Shown one piece after another: positions 53,007 through 61,851 of a stretch of DNA of 64,000 bases. The notes below the pieces were generated by a model, which was not told the origin of the DNA, made no database searches, and saw only the letters and a program-made list of their open reading frames with translations. A program made the translations under genes and the position numbers. Source of the stretch: Paenibacillus woosongensis (lineage in GTDB: Bacteria > Bacillota > Bacilli > Paenibacillales > Paenibacillaceae). Numbering within the stretch: position 1 is the stretch's first letter; each line of letters opens with the position of its first letter. The stretch lies in contig NZ_CP126084.1 in assembly GCF_030122845.1 (NCBI RefSeq), forward strand, positions 2,976,001 through 3,040,000, read 5' to 3'.

Positions 53007-56000
53007 ATGGTAAGCATGCCCAAGCGAAAATTAATCTTCATTTCTCTTATATTTTTGTTCATGCTGACGGGCTGCCGCTTCCTATGGCTGCATTTCTTCG
53101 CAACGCCGCCTCACCCGGTCCCTGTTCATGGAGAGCTCGATTTGAGGAACTGGGATCCTATTACGGATCATTCGATCATCGTAGATGGCCAGTGGGAGTT
53201 TTATCCGAACATGTTCCTGATCCAGAATAACGATCTCCCCAAGTCAATAACCGCAGAACCCGAATACATACAAGTTCCCGTAAGCTGGCGTATGCCAGCG
53301 ATGACGGGCGATAATCCGAACATAGGCTTCGGTACTTACCGGCTGCGGATTCACGTCGATCCGGGCAAAGGCCGCTCCTTCGGCTTCCATATTCCCAGCA
53401 TATCGAGCTCGTCCGAAGTGTATGTCAACGGCCAGCGGGTTGGCCAATCCGGACAGCCAGCCGACCGCAAACAGGCCTACAAGCCGCTCGATCTTCCTTA
53501 TACCGCATACTATAACCTGGAAAACGGGGCCTTACTTGATCTCGTCATTCAGGTGGCGAACTTTGACGATACAACGAAGGGCGGCATCGTCCGCTCCATA
53601 CAGTTTGGACTGGAAAATGTCCTGGACCGGGATAAGCTCTTTGCCGCCGATATGGTCCGTTTCGCCTGCGTCGCTTACATGATCCATGCGTTGTATGGGG
53701 TAGTGTTGTATTTTGTCGGCAACCGGGACAAGCGCCTTCTCTACTTTTCTGGAATGATCACTTGCATCGTGCTTGGAACGTTGGTTGATGGCGAGCGTCT
53801 GCTGTTTGCATGGATTCCTTTCAACTATGAATGGAGTATTAAAATACTGTTCCTAACCATGATCTCCGGCGGTTATTTCCTACTGCAATTGATTCGTTTC
53901 CGGCTGCCCTATTGGCTGAGGACGACGGGCTCTCTTATTTACATCATCGCCTGCATAGCCGCCCTGGTATCGATACTGCTGCTGCCTGCCTCCACAATTT
54001 TCATGCTGCATTGGGGCTATATTGTAACCATGTTCATCCCCTGCCTGCTGGCTCCCGTGGTGCTGTTCAGGTCCACGATCAGCAGCAGCCGGGAAAATAT
54101 CTTTCTGCTGCTTGCTGCCATCGCGTCGATCAGCAGCCTGATCTGGCTGTTTGTCTTGTATTTCCTTCGTATGGAGATGGTTTCATACCCGTTCGACTTG
54201 ATGATTGCCACTATTTGCTTTGCATCTTACTGGTTCAAGCGGTATTTTCAAATGATGGACGAATCCCGGAAGCTGGCCACGAAGCTGCAAAGAGCCGACA
54301 AGCAAAAGGACGATTTCCTGGCCACGGTCGCTCATGAACTGCGAAATCCGCTGCATGGCATCCTGAACATCTCGCAGTCCGTCTCGGACAGGGAAAAGGA
54401 TACCATGGGATTGAAAAGCGCCAAAGATCTGGAGCTGCTGGAAACGATCGGACGGCGCATGTCCTTTATGATTAATGATCTGCTGGACCTGGCACGGATC
54501 AAGGAGAACCGTATTACGCTGCAGCTGTCGCATGTCTCGATTCATAGCGTGGCCGCCACGGTCATTGATATGCTGCAATTTTTGACCCAGGGGAAGCCGC
54601 TTCGCTTCAGCAACCAGGTTCAGCCAAGTTTCCCCCTCGTCATCGCCGACGAGAACCGCCTGATTCAAATTCTGATCAACCTGCTGCATAATGCCGTGAA
54701 ATATTCATATGCCGGCGAAGTAGCTGTCGAAGCCCGCGCGGAGAATGGATGGGCCGTCATTTCCGTTCGCGACGCCGGCATCGGCATGAATGCCGATGTG
54801 CTCGAAAGCATTTTCGAGCCTTATGAGCAAGCCGCCCATCCTGTGGCTGGAGGCGGTTTCGGACTCGGGCTAAGCATTTGCAAGCAGCTTGTCGAATTGC
54901 ATGGCGGAACGATGAAAGCCAGCTCGCAGCCAAATAAAGGCTCCGTGTTCACCTTCACCTTAAAGCTCGCTGGCTCTTCCGAGCAGCGGAGCGGATCGGC
55001 TGACCAGGATCATACGAAGCAGGAATTATGGGGACAAGATCAACGTGGTGCGTTGGAAAGCGCTGCAATTGCATTCGAGCAAATGGCCGCTGCTAGCGTA
55101 CCGCCCTCCGCGCTCTCGCATCCGTCACATCCTCAGCCCTCCCCGCTGCCCGGCCTTAGCCGGGTGCTCGCTGTCGATGACGACCCTGTCAATTTAAAGG
55201 TGCTGGAGAGCATTTTTGCGGCCGAGCCTTATGAGATAGTCACGGCTACCAGCGGCAAGGAAGCGCTAGCTCTGCTTGATCAACGCAGCTATGATTTAGT
55301 AATTAGTGATGTGATGATGCCAGGCATGTCCGGGTATGAGCTGACCGCCCGGATTCGGTCACGCTATTCCGTCTCCGAGCTGCCCGTACTCCTGCTGACG
55401 GCATGCAGCAGAGACGAGGATATCGAAGCCGGATTCCGGGCCGGGGCCAACGATTACGTGACCAAGCCGATGAAAGCGACCGAGCTGAAATCGCGGGTCA
55501 AATCGCTAACAAAGCTGAAGCGCTCCGTGAACGAACGGCTGCGAATGGAAGCGGCCTGGCTGCAGGCGCAAATCAAGCCACATTTCATCTTGAATACATT
55601 TACGGCGATTGCCGAGCTCAGCAAAGTGGATACCGACCGCATGGACGCCTTGGTAGAGGAGCTGAATAATTACATTCGGCTCAGCATCGATTTCCAGAAC
55701 TCCGATCAGTCCGCTCCCCTGGAGCATGAGCTCAGCCTGGTGCAGTCGTACTTGTATATCAAGAAGGAACGCTTCGGCGACCGGCTGCAGGTCGTCTGGA
55801 ATGTCGAGGATGCCATACAAGTCCAAATACCGCCGCTTACGATTCAGCCCCTCGTTGAAAATGCGGTCATCCACGGCATCCTTAGCCGAGCCTCAGGCGG
55901 GGAAGTAACCATTTCCATCACACAAAGCGGGCATGAGGTCAAAGTGAGTGTATCAGATAACGGGATCGGCATCGATGAGGCGAAGCTTGCGCATATTCTC

Positions 56001-56162
56001 GATCGGCAGGTCGATGCCCGTACAGGGATCGGCCTTCACAATACTGACAGACGGCTCAAGCAGTTTTACGGAAGCGGGTTAAAGATCGATAGCAGGCTTG
56101 GCGAAGGGACGACGGTTTCTTTTTCGATTGCGAAATCGCATGCCGGGAAGACGTCCTATTAA
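53007..56162 (+). CDS. 7TMR-DISM double hybrid sensor kinase
   Basis: 1051 residues. Signal anchor, 7TMR-DISM extracellular domain about 50-200, seven membrane helices about 205-420. Then a HisKA box VAHELRNPLHG with His about 442, a HATPase domain (NLLHNAVKYS, about 551; GFGLGLSI), a Pro/Ser linker, a receiver domain about 718-840 (VDDDP; phospho-Asp in SDVMMPG about 768; LLLTA), and a LytS-type kinase about 850-1050 (QIKPHFILNTF, His about 858; PLVENAVIHG; DNGIGI). So two different kinase modules flank one receiver. It faces the agr cassette. Two in-frame ATG codons (53007, 53016) fit the AGGATGG site. Input is unknown. Confidence 0.85.
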   Translation: MVSMPKRKLIFISLIFLFMLTGCRFLWLHFFATPPHPVPVHGELDLRNWDPITDHSIIVDGQWEFYPNMFLIQNNDLPKSITAEPEYIQVPVSWRMPAMTGDNPNIGFGTYRLRIHVDPGKGRSFGFHIPSISSSSEVYVNGQRVGQSGQPADRKQAYKPLDLPYTAYYNLENGALLDLVIQVANFDDTTKGGIVRSIQFGLENVLDRDKLFAADMVRFACVAYMIHALYGVVLYFVGNRDKRLLYFSGMITCIVLGTLVDGERLLFAWIPFNYEWSIKILFLTMISGGYFLLQLIRFRLPYWLRTTGSLIYIIACIAALVSILLLPASTIFMLHWGYIVTMFIPCLLAPVVLFRSTISSSRENIFLLLAAIASISSLIWLFVLYFLRMEMVSYPFDLMIATICFASYWFKRYFQMMDESRKLATKLQRADKQKDDFLATVAHELRNPLHGILNISQSVSDREKDTMGLKSAKDLELLETIGRRMSFMINDLLDLARIKENRITLQLSHVSIHSVAATVIDMLQFLTQGKPLRFSNQVQPSFPLVIADENRLIQILINLLHNAVKYSYAGEVAVEARAENGWAVISVRDAGIGMNADVLESIFEPYEQAAHPVAGGGFGLGLSICKQLVELHGGTMKASSQPNKGSVFTFTLKLAGSSEQRSGSADQDHTKQELWGQDQRGALESAAIAFEQMAAASVPPSALSHPSHPQPSPLPGLSRVLAVDDDPVNLKVLESIFAAEPYEIVTATSGKEALALLDQRSYDLVISDVMMPGMSGYELTARIRSRYSVSELPVLLLTACSRDEDIEAGFRAGANDYVTKPMKATELKSRVKSLTKLKRSVNERLRMEAAWLQAQIKPHFILNTFTAIAELSKVDTDRMDALVEELNNYIRLSIDFQNSDQSAPLEHELSLVQSYLYIKKERFGDRLQVVWNVEDAIQVQIPPLTIQPLVENAVIHGILSRASGGEVTISITQSGHEVKVSVSDNGIGIDEAKLAHILDRQVDARTGIGLHNTDRRLKQFYGSGLKIDSRLGEGTTVSFSIAKSHAGKTSY

Positions 56163-56163
56163 A

Positions 56164-56198
56164 CAAGGCCGTGAACCGAAAATCGGTTCACGGCCTTG
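56164..56198. terminator. bidirectional terminator
   Basis: A 16-bp perfect stem (arms CAAGGCCGTGAACCGA and complement, three-base loop) between the convergent kinase and dioxygenase genes. Confidence 0.75.
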
Positions 56199-56232
56199 CT
56201 GTTGCTAACTCCAAATTGATTATTGTGCCGGT

Positions 56233-57138
56233 CTACTCCTTTACACGCGTGACGCTTTTACGGCCGTCGATGCTGACGGGAACCTCCCCGTCCACAGTCA
56301 CCCTGCGAACGACCCGGTGCTGATCGCCGTAGTCGTTGATCGCATAATGCTGGGTCGCGCGGTTATCCCAGATGACGACGTCCCCGACGGACCAGCGCCA
56401 GCGCACTGTATTCTCCAGGCGGGTCACGTGGCTCTGCAGCAGATGGATGATCGCCTGGGAGTCCGCCGTGGAGAGACCGACGATTTTTTTGGCGAAATGG
56501 CCCAGGATCAGCGAACGCTCACCCGTCTCCGGATGGACATGCACGACTGGATGCTCCGTCTCGAATAACGTGGAGGTAAACACCTTCTTATGATGCTCGA
56601 TCGCTTCCTTTGAGACATTCTCACGCTGGGCGGCATAGTCGTATTCATTGGAATGAACGGCCCACAAGCGGTCGGCAAGATTTCGCAAGTTCTCGGGCAG
56701 ATGCTCATAGGCTGCGGCCGTATTCGCCCATACGGTATCACCGCCGGCAGCCGGAACGACGACAGCACGCAGAATCGAAGCCTTCGGATACGCATCCACG
56801 AATGTGACATCCGTATGCCAGGAATTCGCCCGTCCGCCATGCTGTGAATCGAGCTCCAGCACATAGTCCGTTCCCTGCTTGATCGGTACCGTCGGATGGG
56901 CCACCGCCTCTCCGAACAAGCCCGTCAGCGCTTCCTGGCCCGCATCGTCGAGATGCTGCTGCCCGCGGAAGAAGATCACTTTATAGCTAAGCAGCGCTTT
57001 ACGGATCGCCGCAGCTGTGGCCTGATCCAAATCCGGGGACAATTTAACCCCGCGAATCTCTGCGCCGATCCGGCCTGCTACCGGCACGACCTCCACCGTT
57101 GTTCCTTCAATCACTTGGCTTTTACCTACCGTACTCAT
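56233..57138 (-). CDS. TauD/TfdA-family alpha-ketoglutarate dioxygenase
   Basis: 301 residues. Fe(II) ligands in WHTDVTF (HxD) and the later His of RATQHYAI; the 2-oxoglutarate Arg in HRVVRRV. The family releases sulfite from taurine, alkyl sulfates or similar compounds, as TauD and AtsK do. It lies in a tight operon with a sulfonate-type ABC transporter and an LLM monooxygenase, so sulfur scavenging is the likely role. Last gene before the terminator. Confidence 0.85.
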   Translation of the reverse strand: MSTVGKSQVIEGTTVEVVPVAGRIGAEIRGVKLSPDLDQATAAAIRKALLSYKVIFFRGQQHLDDAGQEALTGLFGEAVAHPTVPIKQGTDYVLELDSQHGGRANSWHTDVTFVDAYPKASILRAVVVPAAGGDTVWANTAAAYEHLPENLRNLADRLWAVHSNEYDYAAQRENVSKEAIEHHKKVFTSTLFETEHPVVHVHPETGERSLILGHFAKKIVGLSTADSQAIIHLLQSHVTRLENTVRWRWSVGDVVIWDNRATQHYAINDYGDQHRVVRRVTVDGEVPVSIDGRKSVTRVKE

Positions 57139-57233
57139 TGGGCATTCCCTCCATTAGATTATTGGATGATTCCGTATACTTTCAAACCCCGCGATGCTGC
57201 AGCACAAAACATCAATGCATGCTTCGCCTTCCC

Positions 57234-58601
57234 CTAGCAGCCTGCGAGCCGGGATACGAGCGGCCTAGCGGCATAGGGATTGACAGGCCGCTTAAGCCCA
57301 TAATGCTCCCGCAGGGTGCGGCCCGCATATTCGGTGCGGAACAGCCCGCGCCGCTGCAGCTCCGGGACGACCTGAGCGGCAAAATCCTCCAAACCGCCGG
57401 GCAAATACGGCGGCATCACATTAAAGCCATCACTCCCTCCCTGGGTGAACCATTCCTCCAGCTGATCCGCGACTTGCACCGCGGTTCCGGCGAAGGTGCG
57501 ATGTCCGCGCCCACCTGCCAGGCGATGGATCAATTGCCGGATCGTGAGATTGTCCCGTCTGGCCAAATCGGCCACAAGCTGGAACCGGCTCTTGTTCCCG
57601 TTAATCGCCTCTATATTCGGCAGCTCAGGCAACGGCCCGTCGAGTGGAAGCCCCGACAGATCCACCTTCAGCATGCTGGATAACTGATTCAAGCCATATG
57701 CAGGAATCGTCAACTCATTGAGCTCCTGCTCCTTCTCCTTGGCTTCCGACTCCGTCGCGCCGATGATCGCGCAAATGCCCGGCAGTATTTTCAGCTCGTC
57801 GGGATGCCGTCCATATTTGGCCAGCCTGGATTTGACGTCGCTATAGAAGCTCTGCGCTTCCTCCAGCGTCTGCTGGGCGGTAAAGATCGCTTCCGCATGC
57901 TCGGCGGCAAATTCCTTGCCGTCCTCGGAGGAACCCGCCTGTACCAGCACCGGGTACCCTTGCGGACTTCTTGGCACATTCAGAGGCCCTCTCACTCTAA
58001 AATGCGGTCCGGCATGGTTCAGTGCATGCACTTTCTCGCTGTCCGTAAATTGACCAGTGTCACGGTCGATGATGATTGCGTCCTCTTCGAAGCTGTCCCA
58101 TAACCCCTTCGCCACCTCAAGAAATTCTCTTGCCCGCTCATATCGTTTACGGTGCTCAAGATGACCCTCGCGTCCGAAATTGCCCGCTTCGATCTCATTG
58201 CCCGATGTAACGATATTCCAGCCCGCACGTCCCTGGCTGATATGATCCAGCGACGCAAACTTGCGCGCGACGTGGAACGGCTCGTTATAAGTGGTCGACA
58301 CGGTGCCGATGAGGCCGATCCGCTCGGTGACCGCCGCCAGCGCCGAGAGCAGCGTAAACGGCTCAAGACCGAAGGAGGACACGCCATACTGCACGTTTTT
58401 GCCGACGGCCAGAATATCGGCCAGAAATAACGAATCGAACTTCGCCTGCTCGGCGATCTCGGCCAGCCGCTGGAAATAACGGATATCCGTAATCCTTTCC
58501 GCCTGTGTATCCGTGCGCCGCCAGGCCGCTTCATGATGGCCCGCGTTCATAATGAACACGTTCAGATTCATTTGCCGCTTGGTTTTTCCCATATTCTTCA
58601 T
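57234..58601 (-). CDS. LLM-class flavin monooxygenase (NtaA/SnaA/DszA family)
   Basis: 455 residues, bacterial luciferase-like TIM barrel: FDSLFLADIL, GRAGWNIVTSG, HFRVRGPLNVPRSPQGYPVLVQAGSS (shortened here by parts) and GGRGHRTFAG. NtaA-type enzymes use FMNH2 to oxidise aminopolycarboxylates, dibenzothiophene sulfone or alkanesulfonates. With the transporter upstream and the TauD-like gene downstream, a sulfonate or organosulfur substrate is likely. GGAGG-poor start at ATG 58601. Confidence 0.85.
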   Translation of the reverse strand: MKNMGKTKRQMNLNVFIMNAGHHEAAWRRTDTQAERITDIRYFQRLAEIAEQAKFDSLFLADILAVGKNVQYGVSSFGLEPFTLLSALAAVTERIGLIGTVSTTYNEPFHVARKFASLDHISQGRAGWNIVTSGNEIEAGNFGREGHLEHRKRYERAREFLEVAKGLWDSFEEDAIIIDRDTGQFTDSEKVHALNHAGPHFRVRGPLNVPRSPQGYPVLVQAGSSEDGKEFAAEHAEAIFTAQQTLEEAQSFYSDVKSRLAKYGRHPDELKILPGICAIIGATESEAKEKEQELNELTIPAYGLNQLSSMLKVDLSGLPLDGPLPELPNIEAINGNKSRFQLVADLARRDNLTIRQLIHRLAGGRGHRTFAGTAVQVADQLEEWFTQGGSDGFNVMPPYLPGGLEDFAAQVVPELQRRGLFRTEYAGRTLREHYGLKRPVNPYAARPLVSRLAGC

Positions 58602-58633
58602 CCTTTCATCGCTTTCTCTTCGCTTTATTATCT

Positions 58634-59488
58634 TTATTCGCTATATGTTTGCTTCCAGGATGTCAGTTTCCGCTCCAGATGCACGAGCAGATAATTTACG
58701 ATCAGGCCGATGACCGAAATCGTCAGAATGCCCGCGTACATTTGCGGAATTTGGAAGCTGAACTGCGTATACTGCACCAGATAGCCGAGCCCGGATTTTG
58801 CGCCGACCATCTCCGCCGCCACCAGCACGAGAATCGAGCTCGCCCCCGCCTGGCGGATGCCGACGAAGATCGTAGGTACCGATGCGGGAAGGATGACTTT
58901 GCGGAACAAATTTACCGGTGATAAGCCCATTGAGCGCGCCGACTTGATCAGCAGGGGATCGACGTTCCGGACTCCGCTAATCGTGTTCAGCAGCAGTGGA
59001 AAGGCGCAGGCGTAGAAGACGATAGCGATTTTCGACGTTTCCCCGAGACCCAGCAGCAGAATGAAGACGGGAAGAATCGCTAGCGCCGGCGTGTTGCGGA
59101 ACATTTCCAGCAGTGGATTTAGAAATTCGGCCACCCCTTTCCACCAGCCGATGGCCAGGCCGAGCGGTATGCTGACAGCAACCGCCAGGAAGAATCCGCC
59201 GGCCGACCGCAGCAAGCTGGCTAGTAAATGATCGGCAAGATCGCCCGAGAGCAGCAGCTGCCACCAGGCCGAGACTACTGTGCTTAATGGCGGCAGGAAG
59301 GTGACATTGACGACGCCCAAACGCGGCGTTAATTCCCACAGCAGCAGAAAAGCGATGATCGCGATAGACGATTTCATGCCGCGAAATATTTTACCAGCCG
59401 ACCGTTTGACCAGACTCAGCCTTCGCCCCGGCGCCCTCTGCTCCGCCTCGAAGCGAACCAACGCCTCTCCTGTACTAGAACCTGCCAC
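58634..59488 (-). CDS. sulfonate-type ABC transporter permease (SsuC-like)
   Basis: 284 residues with five to six membrane helices and the EAA-type motif KSARSMGLSPVNLFRKVILPAS of binding-protein-dependent permeases. Pairs with the ATPase gene one base away. The closest pattern is the SsuC/TauC group; nitrate-type import is a formal alternative, ruled less likely by the linked oxygenases. Confidence 0.85.
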   Translation of the reverse strand: MAGSSTGEALVRFEAEQRAPGRRLSLVKRSAGKIFRGMKSSIAIIAFLLLWELTPRLGVVNVTFLPPLSTVVSAWWQLLLSGDLADHLLASLLRSAGGFFLAVAVSIPLGLAIGWWKGVAEFLNPLLEMFRNTPALAILPVFILLLGLGETSKIAIVFYACAFPLLLNTISGVRNVDPLLIKSARSMGLSPVNLFRKVILPASVPTIFVGIRQAGASSILVLVAAEMVGAKSGLGYLVQYTQFSFQIPQMYAGILTISVIGLIVNYLLVHLERKLTSWKQTYSE

Positions 59489-59489
59489 T

Positions 59490-60359
59490 TCAAGCCCCTC
59501 CTTTGTTTGTTAATTTGTGCTGCTCATAATGAAGACTGCTCGATTTTTCCTGCTCCTGCGCACGCTGCACCTCATCCTTCAGCAAATCCCAAATATGATG
59601 GCGCAGCTTGACAAATTCGGGGTGAGCCCGCAAGTCCTCCTCCGAGGATCGGCCCTGGAAGGGCACCTCGATCACTTCCTTGATCCGTCCCGGCCGCGAG
59701 CTCATCACCGCCACCCTCTGCCCGAGATAGACCGCCTCCTCAATCCCGTGTGTAATGAAAATTATCGTCTTCTTCGTCGCCTCCCAAATGCGCAGCAGCT
59801 CGCTTTGCAGCGTCTCCCGGGTTTGCGCGTCCAGCGCGGCAAACGGTTCATCCATCAGCAGCACCTCGGGATCGTATGCGAGGCTTCTCGCAATCGCAAT
59901 CCGCTGCTTCATGCCTCCCGACAGCTCATGCGGGTAGCGGTTCTCGAAGCCGGATAAGCCGACGAGCTGTATATACTCCAGCGCCGCTTCCCGCCGCTCT
60001 CTTTTGCCGATCCCCTTCGCTTCCAGACCGAACTCCACATTAGCCAGCGCCGTCTTCCAGGGGAACAATGCATATTGCTGAAAAACGATTCCCCGGTCCA
60101 GATCAGGACCAGCAATGGCTTTGCCGTCCAGCAGAATCTGTCCGCTGCTTGGCTTCGTGAGTCCAGCCAGCAGATCGAGCAGCGTCGATTTCCCGCAGCC
60201 GCTCGGCCCAACGATGACCATGAATTCTCCCTGCTTCACCTCCAGGTGTATGTCCTGCAGCGCAGAGACCGGCTGCCATAATTCCTGAAGATGCCCCAGA
60301 TTCCGCTGAATCCGAAAAGACTTGTGCACGTGCTGGATACTAATTTTTGCCGTTGTCAT
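59490..60359 (-). CDS. sulfonate-type ABC transporter ATPase (SsuB-like)
   Basis: 289 residues. Walker A GPSGCGKST, signature LSGGMKQRIAIARSL, Walker B VLLMDEPFAALD, H-loop FITHGIEEAV. I choose ATG 60359 (MTTAKISIQHV), which overlaps the end of the binding-protein gene by 20 bases; the open frame reaches 60446. The energising subunit of the importer. Confidence 0.9.
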   Translation of the reverse strand: MTTAKISIQHVHKSFRIQRNLGHLQELWQPVSALQDIHLEVKQGEFMVIVGPSGCGKSTLLDLLAGLTKPSSGQILLDGKAIAGPDLDRGIVFQQYALFPWKTALANVEFGLEAKGIGKRERREAALEYIQLVGLSGFENRYPHELSGGMKQRIAIARSLAYDPEVLLMDEPFAALDAQTRETLQSELLRIWEATKKTIIFITHGIEEAVYLGQRVAVMSSRPGRIKEVIEVPFQGRSSEEDLRAHPEFVKLRHHIWDLLKDEVQRAQEQEKSSSLHYEQHKLTNKGGA

Positions 60360-61407
60360 CGGCCAGCTCCCCTCCATCCCGGTATGGATTGAATTCATTC
60401 GTATAGATTCGGCTTCCGTCAACCTCGCCTTCCCCGATCGTGCCATCCTGGACCAGCCAGTTGACCCAGGTCTCGAATTCCTCAGGGGCGATCAGCCCTC
60501 CGGTGCCCGCCACCCCGGTACTCTTCCAGTATTTGATGCTGCTGTCATCCTCTTTCCTTCCGCGTTCCTTAATGATCTTCGTGTAGCGGGCTCTAACTTC
60601 ATCCGGCGGCGTCGTTCTGGCCCACTCGATCGCCTTGGCCGTCGCCTCGACGAACTTGCGCGTCGCCTGCGGATTGTCCTGGATGAACTTGTTCGTTAAC
60701 ACATAGCTCCCTGCGCTGAAAACACCGAATAAATCCTTATCCGTAAATAGCGGCCGGATTCCGCCCCGCTCAAGCGCTTTATCCCGAAGCACCCCGCCTA
60801 GGGTGGCGACATCTACCTGGCTTGCCCGGAGTGTCTGCTCCCCGGTCACCGGCGGCACGACGACGAGCGTCACCTGCTCGTTCTCCGCCTCGGTCAGCCC
60901 CTCCCGGCGCAAATATTCCTTGATGACAAATTCATGATGCGCTCCGAGCGTATTCACCGCGATTTTCTTCCCGATCAAATCCTTCGCCGATTGAATCGGG
61001 CTGTCGTCCAGCACATAATAGCCGGACCATGTATTGTCATCGACGCCGTAATAGGAGATCACAGGCGTAATCGGTGCTTTGGCTGCAATCAGCTTCACAA
61101 TGGCTCCGTTAAACGCCCCGCCAAAATCGGTATCCCCCGTGACCACCGCTTGAATGTCCTGTGGCCCGCTAATTGTCGTGCCAATGAATTTCAGCTTGAG
61201 CGGAGCCAAATATCCCAGATCCTCGGCCAGCTCTGGAAAAGTCACGGCGCCCACACTGCCCTGATAGCGCAGCTCGGTAACCTCCAAGCCGCCCGGAGCT
61301 TCCGTGTGTGCCGCTGACGTCGCTTTATCGCCGCAGCCTGCAAGCAGAACAGCCGCGAGCAGCCAAGCCGCCGCCAAGCTTACCGGTTTAAGAAATGAAC
61401 GACCCAT
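60340..61407 (-). CDS. sulfonate-type substrate-binding lipoprotein (SsuA-like)
   Basis: 355 residues. Lipoprotein signal with lipobox LLAGC near residue 25. Mature protein is a NMT1/SsuA-type binding fold (TELRYQGSVGAVTFPELAEDL, LGAHHEFVIKEYLRREGL, KFVEATAKAIEWARTTPPDEV). I choose ATG 61407 because AAGGGGG lies nine bases before it; a TTG three codons earlier abuts the site. First gene of the operon, preceded by the promoter and leader at 61484-61613. Confidence 0.85.
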   Translation of the reverse strand: MGRSFLKPVSLAAAWLLAAVLLAGCGDKATSAAHTEAPGGLEVTELRYQGSVGAVTFPELAEDLGYLAPLKLKFIGTTISGPQDIQAVVTGDTDFGGAFNGAIVKLIAAKAPITPVISYYGVDDNTWSGYYVLDDSPIQSAKDLIGKKIAVNTLGAHHEFVIKEYLRREGLTEAENEQVTLVVVPPVTGEQTLRASQVDVATLGGVLRDKALERGGIRPLFTDKDLFGVFSAGSYVLTNKFIQDNPQATRKFVEATAKAIEWARTTPPDEVRARYTKIIKERGRKEDDSSIKYWKSTGVAGTGGLIAPEEFETWVNWLVQDGTIGEGEVDGSRIYTNEFNPYRDGGELADDNGKN

Positions 61408-61483
61408 AAATGACAACCCCCTTCAATTCTTGGTGAACATGCGAATCAGACATGTTGCAGCCGCCATTTTTAGCTGATGAGCG

Positions 61484-61557
61484 AAAAAAAAGAGACGCAC
61501 CCATCTGCTGATGGCGGTCTCTCCGGTAGTCCGGTCGATGGATTTATGGTTAAATCC
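61484..61557 (-). ncRNA. leader RNA of the sulfonate operon: two hairpins, shared motif and terminator
   Basis: In 5-prime to 3-prime order on the minus strand: a 7-bp GGATTTA/TAAATCC hairpin; the motif TCGACCGGACTACCGGAGA (61520-61538) with a CCGG/CCGG hairpin; then a terminator stem AGAGAC/GTCTCT with an inner CATC/GATG stem and eight T residues (61484-61491). It sits between a strong promoter and the SsuA-like gene, so it can act as an attenuator. The motif recurs in the divergent leader. Confidence 0.7.
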
Positions 61558-61584
61558 CTATCTGATTACTAAGATTTATTGAAC

Positions 61585-61613
61585 ATACTACCCTCCCCAT
61601 GGCCTGGTGTCAA
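61585..61613 (-). promoter_or_regulatory. strong promoter of the sulfonate operon
   Basis: On the minus strand TTGACA, exactly 17 bases, TAGTAT. About 10 bases of leader precede the hairpins listed above. Confidence 0.75.
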
Positions 61614-61681
61614 CCATTTTTTCACAAAAATTTCATGGTTTTCAGTGCTTATCGGCGCATTAATGAAGCTAATTCTTCACA

Positions 61682-61710
61682 TTGACAGCCCCTGCACGAA
61701 CTGCTACGAT
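61682..61710 (+). promoter_or_regulatory. promoter of the divergent MFS gene
   Basis: TTGACA, 17 bases, TACGAT preceded by TGC, an extended -10. It lies 70 bases from the promoter of the sulfonate operon on the other strand. Confidence 0.65.
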
Positions 61711-61741
61711 AAGACTCAATTTAAGAGCATTTCGTAAGTTT

Positions 61742-61798
61742 TCGACCGGACGTCCGGAGACATCGGCTGCGCGCATTGGCAGCCCATGTCTCTTTTTT
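61742..61798 (+). ncRNA. leader RNA of the MFS exporter: shared motif and terminator
   Basis: TCGACCGGACGTCCGGAGA (61742-61760) with a self-complementary CCGGACGTCCGG, then a 13-bp terminator stem (61758-61791, arms AGACATCGGCTGC and GCAGCCCATGTCT) and six T residues. Only 50 bases then separate it from the MFS start. No plus-strand gene lies upstream, so the terminator belongs to this leader. Confidence 0.7.
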
Positions 61799-61851
61799 AT
61801 TTGCTATACGCCCGCCCTCGTTTAAAACATGGATAGCAAGGAGTGATTGCA

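Noticed and set aside
61484..61613. Sulfonate leader as an S-box (SAM-I) riboswitch
   Set aside because: It is only about 90 bases to the terminator and lacks the conserved S-box helices and kink-turn sequences I know.
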